From: Krasilnikovozyma curviuscula
Lineage: Eukaryota > Basidiomycota > Tremellomycetes > Cystofilobasidiales > Mrakiaceae
Direction of reading: 5' to 3'
NCBI GenBank assembly: GCA_014825775.1
Contig: MVAQ01000024.1
Location: 89,950 to 153,949 of the forward strand
Length of the DNA: 64,000 bases
Shown here: positions 33,450 to 46,205 of the stretch, one piece after another
How the letters are laid out: every line of letters starts with the position of its first letter
Numbering within the stretch: the stretch's first letter is position 1
Program-made: the position numbers and the translations under genes
Notes under the pieces: model-generated
Seen by the model: only the letters and a program-made list of their open reading frames with translations
Told to the model about the DNA's origin: nothing
The model's database searches: none

Positions 33450-35967
33450 ATGGATATCGAAGAGGCCACAGTGAAGATTACGTTTGCGTAAGTGTTCGCT
33501 CCTTAAGTGTCAAATGAGCCCACATGGAAAGCTAATCAGCAGCTCGTCCCTTTCACGCATGGCTCGTACAGCGTCGGAGGATCGGCACGGCCAGATGAGA
33601 AAACCAGAAGATACGATAGACAACTTCGGTGAGTAGAAAAGTGGAAGGAACTATCTTGAATTTATCCGGTATCCTGGACAACATAGTCGTAGAGCTGGAA
33701 TAGTCGTCGGGAGTCGCGCTGACATATCTCCTCTCTTACTTAAATTTCCTTTTCACTTATCCAGTCTCTGGGGTGGAAATGGTCAAGCTGGCCTGGAGAG
33801 TGCCAGGTTGCTGTGTATTGGAGCAAATGGAACTGCTACTCAGAGCTTGAAGAACCTCATCCTACCTGGTGAGTTCCCCCTAATCTTGAACGAGCTCAAG
33901 CTGTTCAGAATCCTCGATTCAACCTTATTGATGGGTCCAGAAGTACTCTCGCATGATATGCTGTTTAATACTACGCTGAACTGAACTCCAAATTATTGCC
34001 GTTTGGCCATACCTTCAGGAATTGGCTCTTACACCTTGCTCTCACCATTACTCACCACTGAAGCCGACGTCGGCCAGAACTTCTTCTTGACACCATCGTC
34101 AATCGGGAAACCTCTGGCACAAGAAACTGCCTCTTACTTGGCCGAACTCAACCCAGCCGTCAAGTCATTCTTTGAAATCGCCGACATTAAGGATGTGCTT
34201 AAGGAGCGATCAGATTGGATTCTTGGATTTACGATGATTCTCTGTATTGGACAGCCTGCAGATGTCGAGAACGAGTTGTCAGCGCAGATATGGAATGGTT
34301 CGTCATTCGTTGTCCTCTATCACTGTTGAGCACCCAGCGCTGAATTAGTTCTCCCTGCTATTTGACGCCTACAGCATCAGCTACAGCAGGCTTGGACATC
34401 CCTGTCATTTTCGCTCATACATCCGGATTTACCTCTACCGTCCGACTCCTTGTCCGTGAACACACTATTCTCAATCCACACCCAGCAACGACCGCACTCT
34501 CGACTCTTCACTTGACAGATCCATTCCCACTTCTCAAACAGCACTCTTTGGAAATGAATCTCACTTCGATGAACTCTATGGATCATGGAAACGTTCCTTG
34601 GGTCGTGCTAATGGTTAGAGCCGTTGAGGCTTGGAAGAATAGTGTGAGTAAACATCGGGCTTGACGTCTCTGAATTTTTTTACAGCTCATTGATAAGTTG
34701 ATGTCACTGTCCTCTCTCGTTTAGCATGGTGGCAAGCTACCGATCTGGTCTGGTCGTAACAGCGATAAGAAGGAATTCCAGGCAGTCTTATTACAGGAGA
34801 AGCTAGCCCCTCATGCGGACGAAGAGAATTTTGACGAGCTATTTGAGAAGGGTTATATGGGGAGCCAAGCATACAAGATTCCATCTGAGATCCAGCGGCT
34901 GTTTGATGATAACGCGTGCATCAACGCCAACAAAGACGTGAGTTGCGGGCGACGATGCGATGGGCGTGTGTTCCGATGCTGATACTTATTTCTTTGATCA
35001 TTTCAATGTGGATAGTCAAAACCATTCTGGCTCCTGCTTTCCGCCCTCAGGCTCTTTGCGTCTCGTACGGCTCGACTCCCCATCTCTGCAACTCTGCCTG
35101 ATATGAAATCATCCACCACATCGTACGTTGCCCTACAGAACATCTACAAGGCTGCTTCAAGAGAAGATTTGGAGGCGGTCAAGTCGTGCTTGACAGAGAT
35201 TGGTGCGGGTGAGATTGAGGGACTAGAAGATGGGGTAAAGATGGCGGCGCACTTGAACGTTGTCAGAGGTAGAAGTTTGGCTGAGGAGATGGACACCTCG
35301 AATCCGGTTTGGTCTGGTCTATGTGAGTGTTTTCTGTTGTTTGTATCTCAAAGATATCGTCACTGTTTTGTGGCTGACTGAACTTTTTTTTTCAGTCGAG
35401 CCATTAAAGTACTACCCACCATTACATGACGAAGAAGACGAGGAAGAACTCCCAACTCCACCACCACCACTGATAGGAACATACATTGCCCATGTCGGGT
35501 CCCAGCTTTTCTATGCTTCTCAAAGGCGTCGACCAGGTTTTCCACTCGGCGTTAACGTTCGAGGTGACGAAGTTTTAGTCGAGGAGGAGTGCTTAAGTTG
35601 GATGACGAGTCGAGGTTGGAACTCTGGTGATGGTTTACCTGATGCTGTCAAGACTGCTATTGGTGAATTGTGAGTGTGTTCCTTTTTCTGTCAGAATTTC
35701 ACTGGCCTAAAGTCATACCTACCTTCCTTCATATTGCGATTCAGAGTTAGAGCTGGTGGTTCGGATATTCCAACAACTGCTGCTTTTGTTGGAGGCATCG
35801 TCGCACAGGAAGCTATCAAGATCTTGACTGCCCAGTATATTCCTTTGGACAACACATGCATCATAGATCTCATCAGGTAAGAGCTGAGCTCTTTAATTGC
35901 AGCTCATTCACTCTTCTGACCACTTCTCAACATTTTCAGAGGAACGACTGAGGTCTTCAGGCTCTAG
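33450..35967 (+). CDS. ULA1: NEDD8-activating enzyme E1 regulatory subunit
   Basis: APPBP1/NAE1 homolog that pairs with UBA3 to activate NEDD8/Rub1 for cullin modification. It starts MDIEEATVKITFA (ATG 33450). The E1 N-terminal signature follows: DEKTRRYDRQLRLWGGNGQA, then GLESARLLCIGANGTATQSL and KNLILPGIGSYTLL, the Rossmann-like adenylation fold without a catalytic Cys. Further blocks are VGQNFFLTPSSIGKPLAQET, AAGLDIPVIFAHTSGFTSTV, VPWVVLMVRAVEAWKNS, QRLFDDNACINANKD and IPTTAAFVGGIVAQEAIKIL. It ends DNTCIIDLIRGTTEVFRL at 35967. The order and the C-terminal GGIVAQEAIK match ULA1 rather than UBA3 or UBA1. At least eight short introns. Length near 540 residues is normal. Confidence 0.93.
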
Positions 35968-36367
35968 CATCATTATAACTATTATTGGTAGCTCTCTATG
36001 CATGCTGTATTCATTTAGCAATTATCCATTAGACCTACGCATCCTTCCCACCAGACATCATACTTAGCCACAGTCCATCGCTGCATTATCACAAAAGAGT
36101 GAGATGGCGTCTGTCTTTTTCTTCTTATTTTCAGCCCCCCGGCAAGCAACTCCGCATTGTTGTTGTCATCAGTGGCTTCGATCGCTGCTTGCCCGCCACC
36201 ATGTAACAGAAGTATACTCTGACTGCTTATTTCTCCATCCTCAGGAATTCAACCACAAGCTCATTACCAACGAATATCGGCCAGATATATTTGGCCAGCA
36301 GCTCCCTTCTCCTCCTGTCTCATCCTCGTAATCCTTTCGTATTTGTGTCGATCCAAGAACGCGTCAC
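35968..36367. other. Intergenic: ULA1 3' end, Mug135-like promoter
   Basis: No gene recognised. A 75-codon frame at 36104-36331 has no domain or splice support. Confidence 0.35.
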
Positions 36368-36958
36368 ATGTCGGAATCTCGAATTTCTCAACTCGAGAAA
36401 TCGAATGAAGAACTGAAAGAGACGGTTAAAGACCTTGTAGTGATAATCAGAGAGCTGCATATCCAGACTCAGGACCTTATCAAGTGGAAAGTTCGAGCTG
36501 AGAGGAGTCATGTTTTGGTTAGTTCCATTTTGTCGTACGAAATCTTAATAGAGAAGGTTGTCTTCCTGGTTACTAATTAAATCTCTATTTCTGCTCAAGA
36601 GGGTAAACTGGAAGAATGCAGTATATAATGGAGGTAATGGTGTTCTTGAGATCGTTCCATTCCCAGATGGCACTTATCCAGTTGAGTAAAGTTCCTTCTG
36701 CCTCTCCCCTATTGTTCCCGCTTCTGTTTTGATGACAGTCTCCTCAAACTCGTTGAACCCGAATGATAATAGCACTCACTCTCTCTTCCACCATTAACAT
36801 CTCCTCGTTCCATTCGAGCGCTCAGCGCATCCCAAGCAGCCCAGTATCTCACAGCTTATGGTGTCCCTGACGACGAGGCTTCAGCAAATAACTTGGAGGG
36901 AAAGAAGACGTTACTGTTGGAAATCTTGTGTGGGGTTACGTATCGTAAGGGAGCTTGA
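36368..36958 (+). CDS. Mug135-like C-terminal domain protein
   Basis: Small protein of the Mug135-like family, common in basidiomycetes and of unknown molecular function. Exon 1 (36368-36517, 50 codons) encodes a coiled coil, MSESRISQLEKSNEELKETV and then VVIIRELHIQTQDLIKWKVR. Exon 2 begins at 36600 with RVNWKNAVYNGGNGVLEIVP and FPDGTYP. Exon 3 carries LPPLTSPRSIRALSASQAAQ, YLTAYGVPDDEASANNLEGK and KTLLLEILCGVTYRKGA (stop 36958). The pattern VPFPDGT...LPPL...I..L...Q...YL..YG is the family signature. The exon 2 donor is not certain: the frame fits if it ends before GTTGAG. Confidence 0.72.
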
Positions 36959-37253
36959 TGGAATACAGGCCCCCCGTTGAGAAATGATTTCAATGCGATA
37001 CGATATTTTCAATAAGATCAAACGCCAGTCATTTATCTTGCAAGTTTGAGAAGAGTAAGAATAGATGAGAACTGATGTACAAAGCTCCTTTCACTTTTGA
37101 CCTTTTATCTACCCCAGAAACGGAACCAACCTAGCCAAAGAGACAAGAACTGAAAAAAGTATGTACACCACAACGTTCCAAAAATATCAGACTTCAGCCC
37201 TTAGAGTTTTATCACTTAGCTTCGAAGAACATCACTTGGTGTTGAAAATTGCC

Positions 37254-38834
37254 CTAGTGCGTTTCTTCGCCTCTCTTTTGCCTGAGTGCCAGCTCCTCCA
37301 ACCTCTCCTCGAGCCCTTTCCCTAACCCTTCTCGCTCCCATTCGTTTCCTGTACCACCACCGAGGTTGATGTTGGAGATAGACGTACCAGAAGGGGTGAA
37401 TGTTGATGGTGCCGCTGAGGTGAGGTGCGTTGAGGAGTCCATGGAGAGAGGTGAGAGGGAGGTGGAGAGGGTGGATGCTGTCGTCAAAGATCTAAATTCG
37501 GATCGGCAACATCAGATTGGGATTTAGAAAGGATCAGGGAGAAAGTGCTAGAACGTACTGCAGTGAGACTTCAGACAGTGGCGGTGAAGTGATTAAGTCC
37601 GTCGCTGAGATGAACGAGAGTCGATGAGGATGAGGAGATGGGTGCTAAATTTATCAAATTCATTCAAGATTTTCAGTCAGTGAAAAGACAACTCTTAATG
37701 ACCAAAAAAGAACTTACATCATCGCTCTGGCCTAGCCAGCCAGGGGATTGTTGACCGGACGGAGCATCAAATACAGCAGCAGGGTTACCACCGAGACCAC
37801 CAGCCGCAGCTGAGAAGCTCAAACTAACGGGCAACTGATCCCTGCTCTGCTTCTTCGTAGGACTTCTCGTGGTGGATGACTCATTCACCACACTTCCCGA
37901 GTCTCTACTGACCAACGGACTGACAGGAGGAGGGCTCGTGCTGCCCGCTCTTCCAACACCGCCATCGAAAGGACGTCGTGGAAATCCAGCAGGGGAGGCA
38001 GATCTCGAACTGGGCGCGAGGACAAACACGTCGTGAGGATGGACGCCGCTCGAGAGTGCCTCGACAGCGTCATCTAGGACGGTTGGCACAGCGTGATCCG
38101 TTGCCGAGCCTCTTGCCTGGGACGGCAAGACACCGCCTCCGAGTAAGGCTTTTGTTGGCGATAAGTGCTGCGACGAAGGTGCGTTGGCTGTTGAGATAGA
38201 GGCGTTATTTGATGCCGCCGCTGCTGCTGACGGAGATGCTGCAGCGGGTAGGACTGAAGAGCTGTTATTTGGTGAAGCTGGGCCGGTTGTCGTTTCGTGC
38301 AAGTTAGTCACACTATTAGAAGCTGGAATCATCGCGCTCTCGACGTCCCTCTCAAAGATGCTTGAACCACTAGGGCTGGGCGGCGTCGTAGGGATATGAT
38401 GAGAAAGGGAAGAGTGTGGATGAGGATGGTGGTGGTGAGCTGGGTGTGGAGAACCTGCTCGAGAAGATAAAGGCGATCGTTGGGGTGTTCGGCTGTTGGG
38501 TCTGGGTGAAGCTCTGCAGTTGGTGAGGTAACGTGCGCAGGGCGTCACACGTTGGCGTGTTTCGATCAGGACGTGTGGCAGTGAATGAATGGAAACCAGA
38601 CACAAAGACGAGGTTATATATAGGATCAGTAACTGAAGCCAGTCGAAATGAAAGGAGGTGAACGTCAGCTTACGGGGCAGGAGGTTCTCTTGGATCCAGA
38701 TGCGGAGGAGGAATCTCTCCAGCCAAACTCACTGCAAACCAAACGAAATCCACCCAGATCAGTACAGTAACTTTCCGATACCCATCATACATATCGTTCT
38801 ACTCACAGGATGGATTCGACATCGATTCCCTCAT
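37254..38834 (-). CDS. Pro/Ser-rich low-complexity protein
   Basis: I do not recognise a named family. Exons join in frame from MRESMSNPSLSLAGEIPPPH (ATG 38834) through a long central exon to a stop at 37254. The product is about 400 residues, dominated by Ser, Pro, Ala, Thr and His (a HPAHHHHPHPH run) with SPxx motifs that could be phosphorylation sites. One short conserved-looking block near the C-terminus reads HRLSFISATDLITSPPLSEV, followed by Thr/Ser-rich sequence. A helix LGKGLEERLEELALRQKR closes the protein. Similar RLSFIS.(A/T)DL-type motifs occur in uncharacterised fungal proteins, as I recall. Probably a disordered cytosolic or nuclear regulator. Confidence 0.62.
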
Positions 38835-39251
38835 CTGTCCGCTGTCAAGGTTCCAGAAGGGATAAGGGGGAAGGGAGGAGAAAGAGGTCAATAATCTAGT
38901 TGAAACCAATAGAGAAAAGCCATACTAACTCTTTGTGAGAGATTTGTTTATGTACAAGGGAGCTAAAGAAACAGATGAGAGGTGTGATGAATGGTTGAGG
39001 AGAATGTCGACTCAGGCGAACGTCTCTTGCAAAGGCAAGTCAGCCCTCGCCAAGTTTCCAAGGTTTTTATTGAATTTCAAAATCACTGATACTATCTTTG
39101 ATTGAGCATCAAACGCCATTTGTGCCATGAAAAGGCAAGAAGAAAATATTACAAAAAATCTGTTGGTACAGATAAACAAGAAACAGCCCTGATCCCCCTT
39201 GCCCCGCCCTGCCACCGTACTCTGCTCGACCTTCACCGGCCAATCAAAGAT
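38835..39251. other. Intergenic: promoter of the Pro/Ser-rich gene, NIP7 3' UTR
   Basis: The region next to NIP7 has an open minus-strand stretch (39012-39236) that I read as 3' UTR of NIP7. No separate gene is supported. Confidence 0.4.
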
Positions 39252-40646
39252 CTAAAAGAGAGTTTCCTATAGAGTAGACAAAGAGTGGGCGAGAGTTAGT
39301 CAATAATCTCTTCTCACCAAGTCCACTCTTCTCCCGTAACCTGACACCTTTGTTCCTACCCTTCAAAGCCTGTGCTTCCGAACCCTACCAACCCTACCAA
39401 CCCTTTCTGAGAGAGACCTTTCGAAACAGAAACAGCAAAAGAAGAAGACAATGCTAACCTCATCACGTAGGTACTCTCCCACATCTGCTTGGTGGAACAC
39501 AATAATGGCCGTTGGATCCAGCTTTCTCGTATCGACTGTAGACCGCGCTGTGACACCAAACCCCTTTATTGAACATAAGCAGAAGCCAAGTCAATACAAT
39601 GTCACTCTCTCTCTTTCTTTCTGGGTACGCAGAAGCAAACGGAGGACGTACGAGGGGGATGTCACTCATACTGTAGACGACAACACCTTGATGTTCTGGT
39701 GTGTCTTCCGTGATTCTTCCTAAGTGGGCTTTAACGACGTGATTTCCATACAAGAAGGGGAGTTCTCCATTTGGTTTGATCCAGACCTGCAAGGAGAGCG
39801 ACGATGGAGGGTGAAGGTTTCGTCAATACACATTTTCAACAATTATCGACCCAAGAAGGGAAAACACAATCATATAACCTTTAAAACAAATAAGGGAGCG
39901 AGCTTACCTTGTACTTTGCGTATTTACCTAACCAGTCCAAACAAGTGATGGCAAGCTTGAACTTCCCACTCTTACTAAACCTTCCAAAACACGTCCCGAG
40001 TGAGATCAAATTCGGTCGCGCTACACTGATAGACTGTTTCATTAACGGTGTTGGGAGGTAATATACTCTGTGGATGACGGAACGGAGGTGGCGAGGATAA
40101 ACAAATTTGTTGCAGACGATTGGAATTGAGATTAGGGTCAGTTCAAAGGGAGATCCGAGGGTTGAAGTTAGATATGAATTCAAGAAGTGAAAGATGATGT
40201 GAATTGTAGGTGGTCGTTCGGTTTGGAATTCGAAGCAGAATTGGACATGGAACTCAGACACCGTTTCCTTAGAATGCGCCGTTATGGCAATAAAGTTGCT
40301 CACCTGTCTTTGTGTAACCTGAAGCAATGTTCATCTCCTTCCGGTCGGTCCACTAGATGAACCAAGTTCTTTCCCTGAACGAATCAATACCCAGCAGTTA
40401 AAATCTTGAAACTCGAATGTCGCCTCGCTAATTTGACACTCACAATGTAGTTCGCCAGCTCTATTTCAACGAAGTTCCAGCAATAGAATGAAGCACATTT
40501 TGTTAATGTGGGTAGATTCAAGTAATGAGAGCGGTAGAACTCGAAGGAAACGACCTCTGGGGCGTTCCTCGAACTACAGACCTGCGTGAAACGGAAGACT
40601 CACTAGAGAAGACAGCTTTGGTCTCATCTTCAGTCAAAGGTCTCAT
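39252..40646 (-). CDS. NIP7: 60S ribosome subunit biogenesis protein NIP7
   Basis: Nucleolar factor for pre-27S rRNA processing and 60S assembly, with an RNA-binding PUA domain at the C-terminus. It starts [15 protein letters not shown] (ATG 40646), almost identical to other NIP7 proteins. Then [20 protein letters not shown] and [94 protein letters not shown] and [20 protein letters not shown]. The last exon holds only ETLF and the stop (39252), matching the family's EETL ending. Length is about 180 residues, exactly as expected. Divergent from the proteasome subunit gene. Confidence 0.96.
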
Positions 40647-40889
40647 TTCTTGTAAAATATCACTGCCTAATGGAGTGAAAAGATTGCTATTGGGTGGTCT
40701 GGGTTGAGAAATCCAGCTCGCTCGCCAGGTGTATAATTTCAAAGAAACAAAAACACAAGTGTAGAAAATCCCTCGCGAACTGCTCGCTGGAGACTCGAGT
40801 CGTGAAACCCTGAACTTGCATCTCATAACCACCTTGAAATCTCAATTCAGGCGACAAATTGTTGAATTAGAACACGGAATAGGAGAACA
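40647..40889. promoter_or_regulatory. 243-bp divergent promoter, NIP7 / PRE5
   Basis: Both genes' start codons lie at the edges of this spacer and transcription runs outward. A ribosome-assembly factor and a proteasome subunit therefore share one short control region. Confidence 0.6.
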
Positions 40890-42441
40890 ATGGTCAGCCT
40901 CTGATCTCTTCCTTAGTTGGAAACTGCAGCGTAGGTTGCATCCAGCTGACCATGTACATCTATCTACTTCGTCGAACAGTTCCGTAACACGTATGATTCA
41001 GATAACACAGTCTTTTCTCCTCAGGGAAGGTGAGCTCTCTATCTCTCATTGTTTTGAGCTATTTTTTGTTTTTGTCTAGAGCTGACTGAGTTTGGCATCA
41101 TTTCCTCCACGCAGACTGCATCAGGTTAGCAGTCCCAGAGTTTCACGCCGCCGAGAACTCCTTCTCCAAGCTTACAGCCGGTTCTGATACTTTGATTTAG
41201 GTTGAATATTCTCTCGAAGCTGTCAAACAGGGTTCAGCAGCCGTGGGATTGCGGTCAAAAACCCACGCGGTGTTGCTCGCTCTCAAGGTACGTCCCCCTT
41301 CACCCCTTTTGTTTCCTTCCGCCGCTCCATTCCTACTTATAATTGAATTATCTACGAAATGATAAATTGGAACAGAGATCGACGGGTGAACTTGCCTCGT
41401 ACCAAGAAAAGATCCTCACCATCGACAACCACGTCGGCGTCGCTATAGCAGGCCTGACGTCCGACGCTCGTGTGCTAAGTAATTACATGAGGCAACAGGC
41501 AATGAGCAGTAAGATGACGTTTGATAGAGAGATTCCTGTTGGCAGGTTGGTAGGAAGTATTGCGGAGAGTGAGTCCTTCCTGTCGCTAGTTGCTGCTCTT
41601 CTCCCCTTTGTTGACGAAAGGCTGGCGTCTAATGTGATGTGATCTTCCGCTTGATTGGCTGTTTGTGCTGTACAGAGGCGCAGGTCAACACTCAAATCTA
41701 CGGTAAACGTCCTTACGGAGTAGGCTTCCTTGTGGTTGGTCAAGATGTACGCCCATCATTCTCTATATCCTCCCACAAACGCTCACAATGCACTCATGCT
41801 CAATAATTTCCTCCGATTTCGGCTTTCTTCAGGAGCTCGGTCCACACCTTTTTGAATTCTCTCCCACCGGAAATGCGTTTGAATACTACGCCATGTCGAT
41901 CGGCGCTCGATCTCAGAGTGCGAAGACCTACCTTGAGAAAGAATACGAATCATTTGCAGATGGTTAGTTTTATCCTAACCTTGTTCTTCGAACCAGCTAG
42001 GTTGACTTTTTTTTTGCTTGACCCGGACAGCGTCTCTGGAAGAACTCATCACCCATGGCTTAACAGCGCTGAGAGAAACGCTGCAGCAGGATAAAGATCT
42101 CACGATTCTTAATACGTCAATCGGTATCGTTGGTCCTTCAGGAACGGATGAGACGAAGAGCAACAAAAAGGGTTCCTTCCGGTACATTTTTTACCCTTCA
42201 TTGTTCCCCTCGCATCCCAAAGTCTGATCTTGTTTACTCATCTTGTGCTTGTTAAAGTGTGATTAACGATGAATCCCTTACTCCTTACCTTGCACGTCTT
42301 ACCCCCCGCCCAACACCTGGATCGAAACCATTTACATCTGAGGCAGCGCCTGATGCTGCCCCTGCGCCGGTTGTCGACGCTGAAGTCGCGCCTGTGGAGG
42401 CTCCTGCTGAGGAAGGTGGTGCGGCACCGATGGAGGAGTAA
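40890..42441 (+). CDS. PRE5: 20S proteasome subunit alpha-6
   Basis: Alpha-ring subunit of the 20S proteasome (human PSMA1 type). Exon 1 is probably the ATG alone (40890-40892, followed by GTCAGC and a CTGAC branch-like site). Exon 2 (40981-41030) gives [17 protein letters not shown]. Exon 3 is a 10-nt microexon (41115-41124) supplying LHQ, and exon 4 (from 41201) starts [20 protein letters not shown]. Together these make the universal alpha-subunit signature FSPxGRLxQVEYxxEA. Then [49 protein letters not shown] and [20 protein letters not shown]. The C-terminal tail is Ala/Pro/Glu-rich, ending [10 protein letters not shown] (stop 42441), as in other PRE5 proteins. Apart from exon 1 the reading is secure. 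Confidence 0.94.
41115..41124 (+). other. 10-nt microexon of PRE5
   Basis: ACTGCATCAG lies between CGCAG and GTTAGC. Joining AG from the previous exon gives AGA CTG CAT CAG (RLHQ), exactly the residues needed between FSPQG and VEYSLEA. Leaving it out breaks the frame and the invariant motif. Confidence 0.85.
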
Positions 42442-42643
42442 ATTGACATGAAATACCTGGTGATGTAATCTGATTTTAACGAGTAGCTATTTGACTTGCG
42501 AGCGCCACCGCGACTTCAAACTGGCTAAGTTTAACGTGATAGTGGTAAGATATGAGAAAGGATGTCGTAACGGGTCATTAAGTAGAAGATTAGGTATTCT
42601 AGTTGTCTATGATTCGCAAGGCGACTCCCGACCATAGTTAAGC

Positions 42644-45600
42644 CTAAACGTGCAAATCCGTCGCTGAACTATGGTCTGATGGCACCTCAGGATGGTGGTC
42701 CTCAAAAGGACCTTCGTTATGATAATTAGTGAAGAAACTGTCTGTTCCAAATAGCGCTCTCGTGACCTCAATCAACTCCTCTTCTTGTTCGACCAACCAC
42801 GTCAAAGCCTCAGCCTCAGCATAGGCGTACAACGTCTTGTTGATATCCTCTAGCTCTCTCTTGAGCGGTTCCACCTCAGGATGGTCAGGGATGAACTTGA
42901 CCAGCGCCTTGGATTCCCACCTTCGAACGGCGTCACTAGGTGAGGGGAGAAACTGGGGGATTGGTTTGCTTAGACGGAAAGCTGAAGAACAAGCAAAGAG
43001 TGACATCAAGACAGATGATACCTTGAAAGACAAGAACAGAATTAAAATTACTAGCGTCAGCTCCAGGCAGTTGAGGTGATAAAAGCGGGAAATGGGAAAG
43101 CGCTCACAATCTCCTTTCTCTGTGGTCGAACAAGGTGGACAGTCTCTTCTCTCGGTATCTGAGCACGTATGATTGAGAGACAAGCTAGACCATCAGCCAA
43201 TGCTTGAATGGACTCTACGCCTCGTCGATAAAGACGTAGCGGCTTGGGAAGAAGAGTGAATTCGAGATGAAGAAGCGATAGAAGCACTCTGGCACGAGTG
43301 AGAGACGACTGGATTGAATAAATACAAGGCTCAGCACCTCCGAAGGTTTTAGAGCTGGCTGGCAGTAGTTCTTACTTGAATAGAAGCCTCCATAGCTTTC
43401 GTTGCAACCAAGTCAACCGTGTAGAGGCTACCCGGCTTAAGGTTGTCCCTAAGAAGAGTCCAGAATAAGCAAAACAACTTCTTGACGAAGATACGTCACA
43501 ATCACCTACCTAGACATCGCCAGATAAAGCTTCGCAATCTTGTCTACAGAATCACCCATTGTTACAGAGAACATGTCTTGAGATCGTGCTGGCCATAGAA
43601 AGTTGTTGACGAGGAAAGCCCCTACTATGCCGATGACGATATTTGCAACCCTCTGCAAGCGAACGTGAATAGTGGTAAGGTCTATCAATCTGCTAAATAA
43701 GGGAATCACAAGAAGAACTCACTGTTACAGCCAGATTGATGACCGAAATATATGGGAGATGGAGGTATGGTATGAAAAGGACTGGAGCCAGGGTAATGGA
43801 AGCAACAACGCCAACGCCAGGAGTGGTCGTGTACAGCATGATCGTACTTGTGACTGCACTATAGCAGGTTGCTAGGACTACAAGACCGAATGGATTCTGG
43901 CGAGTGATAGCGTAAAGGATGCAAGTGACAATCCCACCAAAAACTGTCCCCATCACTCGCCAGATGCCAACTCTCCATGTCGCACCAGTCGTCGTTTCCA
44001 ACACGTAAAAACTGAAAAAGCAGTTCAATTGTAGTTAGGTCCGTGTCTTGATAAGAGGGCGTTGAGACACTTACAAAGAGATCGGTATCCACTGTCCTCT
44101 GTCGTCGTCGAACCAATCTCTTCCAGGCGTGCCAGCAGGAAGATGAGCTGGCAAACTAAGCAAAGTAACACCAAGAGCGAGCTTGATTCCATGTTTAAAA
44201 TGACCCTGTTGTGTAGCCAGATTGTCCACCAGATGCGACAACCTGATCCTCGTTCTGAACACAAACTTTGAATCCCAAATTCTCCTCACTATGAGAATGA
44301 CCCATCCGTAAGGCCCTGTATGAGACGTCTTGATGCCAGATAGATCGTGTGGTTTGAGATGTGTCGCATCTGATAGAGCTTGTTCCATTTCTGTCGCTGT
44401 TCGACCACCGACAGCTTCATCTGCGAAATCATCTCTACTTTCGGCATTACCAAACGATTCTTCCCATTTCGCACTCGCACTTAAATCTCCTAACCAAGCC
44501 GCCGTTAATGATGGCCAGTGGATTCGGTTTCTTGAGTGAGTTTTTTCTACCAACTGGCGAGCAGCGTGCAGAGCGTCAATCAAGACGTGGGAGATTTCCA
44601 TCAAGGTGACGATGAAGAAACTGATACGTCTGTAGAGTTGAACAGCTCAACATCAATCACTACTGAGTCGTTCTCAAATGCCAATTGTTAAACTCACAGT
44701 AACGAAGGATCAATAGTTGCAGCTTCATCAGGAGCTGTCCTTCCTTCAGCTTTAGCGCGTTCTCTCCCAGTAAGAATGACTTGTTCGCTGTGGATATAAC
44801 AAAAATTCGAATCAGTGAAGAAAAACATCAGAGCTGCCTGTAGCTAGCTCACATTTTTGAGTTCATCTCAGCCATAAAAGTGGCTCTCTGCTCTATGATC
44901 TCCCTGGTTGCTCGATCGACTGCTGTCGTATCTTGTCCATGCCCTCCTGAAAGAGCAAACTGAACCGTGGTAAAACACTGAAGTAGATTGTTGACGTATA
45001 CTCTGATAGGTTCCTCAAAAATGGAATTCCTGGCGAATCCCGCCGGTGAGATTGAATGGTTGGAGTGTAAGATGAACAAGCTGAAGACGGAGAGGAACTC
45101 TTTCAATCTCCTGATCGATGCGAGGAATGGTAACAGCCGATTCAATGAGAATTTGGAGAAGTAGATCTCATACGTTGTACTTGAATAGGCTCCAGGAAGC
45201 TTGGTAAACTGATTCACTAGGTCGAGCCGGAGGTTGTTGACATCTGTGCCATGATGTTGCTGTTCGAAGAACGCATCCACTGATGCTAACAATAGTTTCT
45301 GTGACGTTATGAACGCTGAAATGGTAAGGTTGATGAATATTGTTGGAGCACTCTTTGGGAATAACAGTCGCCCGACTAAACTGAACGCTGCCGCGAAGAT
45401 CGTTGGAAAGAACAACGGAAGGAAGAGTTCGGCGGTTACCTGGAGGATGCGCATCGTCGAAGCTTTAGTGAAGTTTCCGCATAGAGATTCTTATGTGAGT
45501 AGGTTGTCACGTACAGATCGGGCCGAGAACTGCGTCGTGAGAATCCAGACAGAGTGGAACATCGCGAGCCGCACGCTGGCTGTAAGACGCGGAACTCTAG

Positions 45601-46205
45601 ATTTAATGTAGCCGCCTGCAAAAGGATCCGGTGAGTTAGACTGTTGATGAACGTGTTGTAAGCCAGGAGCGCTGACGTACCTGAGAACGACAGCACGCAA
45701 AGTGAAACAGCGCAAAGGGTCCTGCTTCCGACTGAATCATCGTCGAACGTCCCACCTCGTCTGTTGATAATAGTACAGAATCCAACTGTACATATTGACC
45801 AAGTGAGTCCTAGACAGCAGCCGAGGATTCCAAGAAGCGTTGATTCGACTTGAGTTCCTAGCGTTCCACCCGGAAAGAAGAACTATCGAAGTCCAAATCC
45901 AAGGTGGAATTTGGTGAGCTTCCAAGCGCCTTCTATACAGACGAGAATCTATCTGAAAGGTGTTCGGCTCACTAGAGTCAAGAGAGTGATAACCAGAAAT
46001 GAGTACCTGGAAATAAACACTCGTCAGAATACGAGCACAACTCCCTCCAAATGAACCAGAAGTCTCACGAATGGCTCAGACGACTGATTGGCCTGATAAC
46101 AATACTCAGGCAAGCTAGAAAATACGCCAGAATAGGAGGAGCGAGTCCTTTGGCCTTCTCGATTGCCTGCTTCTTCGTAGGGAGGACGTTATTCAAAAAC
46201 CTCAT
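42644..46205 (-). CDS. Aromatic acid exporter/BRE4-type membrane protein (FUSC-like)
   Basis: Large multi-pass membrane protein of the fungal ArAE-2/BRE4 group, related to bacterial fusaric-acid-resistance pumps and likely an exporter of aromatic or toxic acids. It starts MRFLNNVLPTKKQAIEKAKG (ATG 46205), then LAPPILAYFLACLSIVI and SYSFLVITLLTL. FFFPGGTLGTQVESTLLGIL and GCCLGLTWSICTVGFCTIIN form the N-terminal signature. The middle has Ser/Glu-rich loops. The second membrane half has YVLETTTGATWRVGIWRVMG, TVFGGIVTCILYAITRQNPF, VASITLAPVLFIPYLHLPYI and VANIVIGIVGAFLVNNFLWP. The C-terminal cytosolic part ends SSATDLHV at 42644. Two membrane halves separated by loops fit an FUSC-like fold. The gene is about 3.5 kb with many introns. 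Substrate unknown. Confidence 0.85.

Noticed and set aside
35373..36331. Extra plus-strand frames beside ULA1 as separate genes
   Set aside because: They are either intron read-through of ULA1 or unsupported short frames in its 3' flank.
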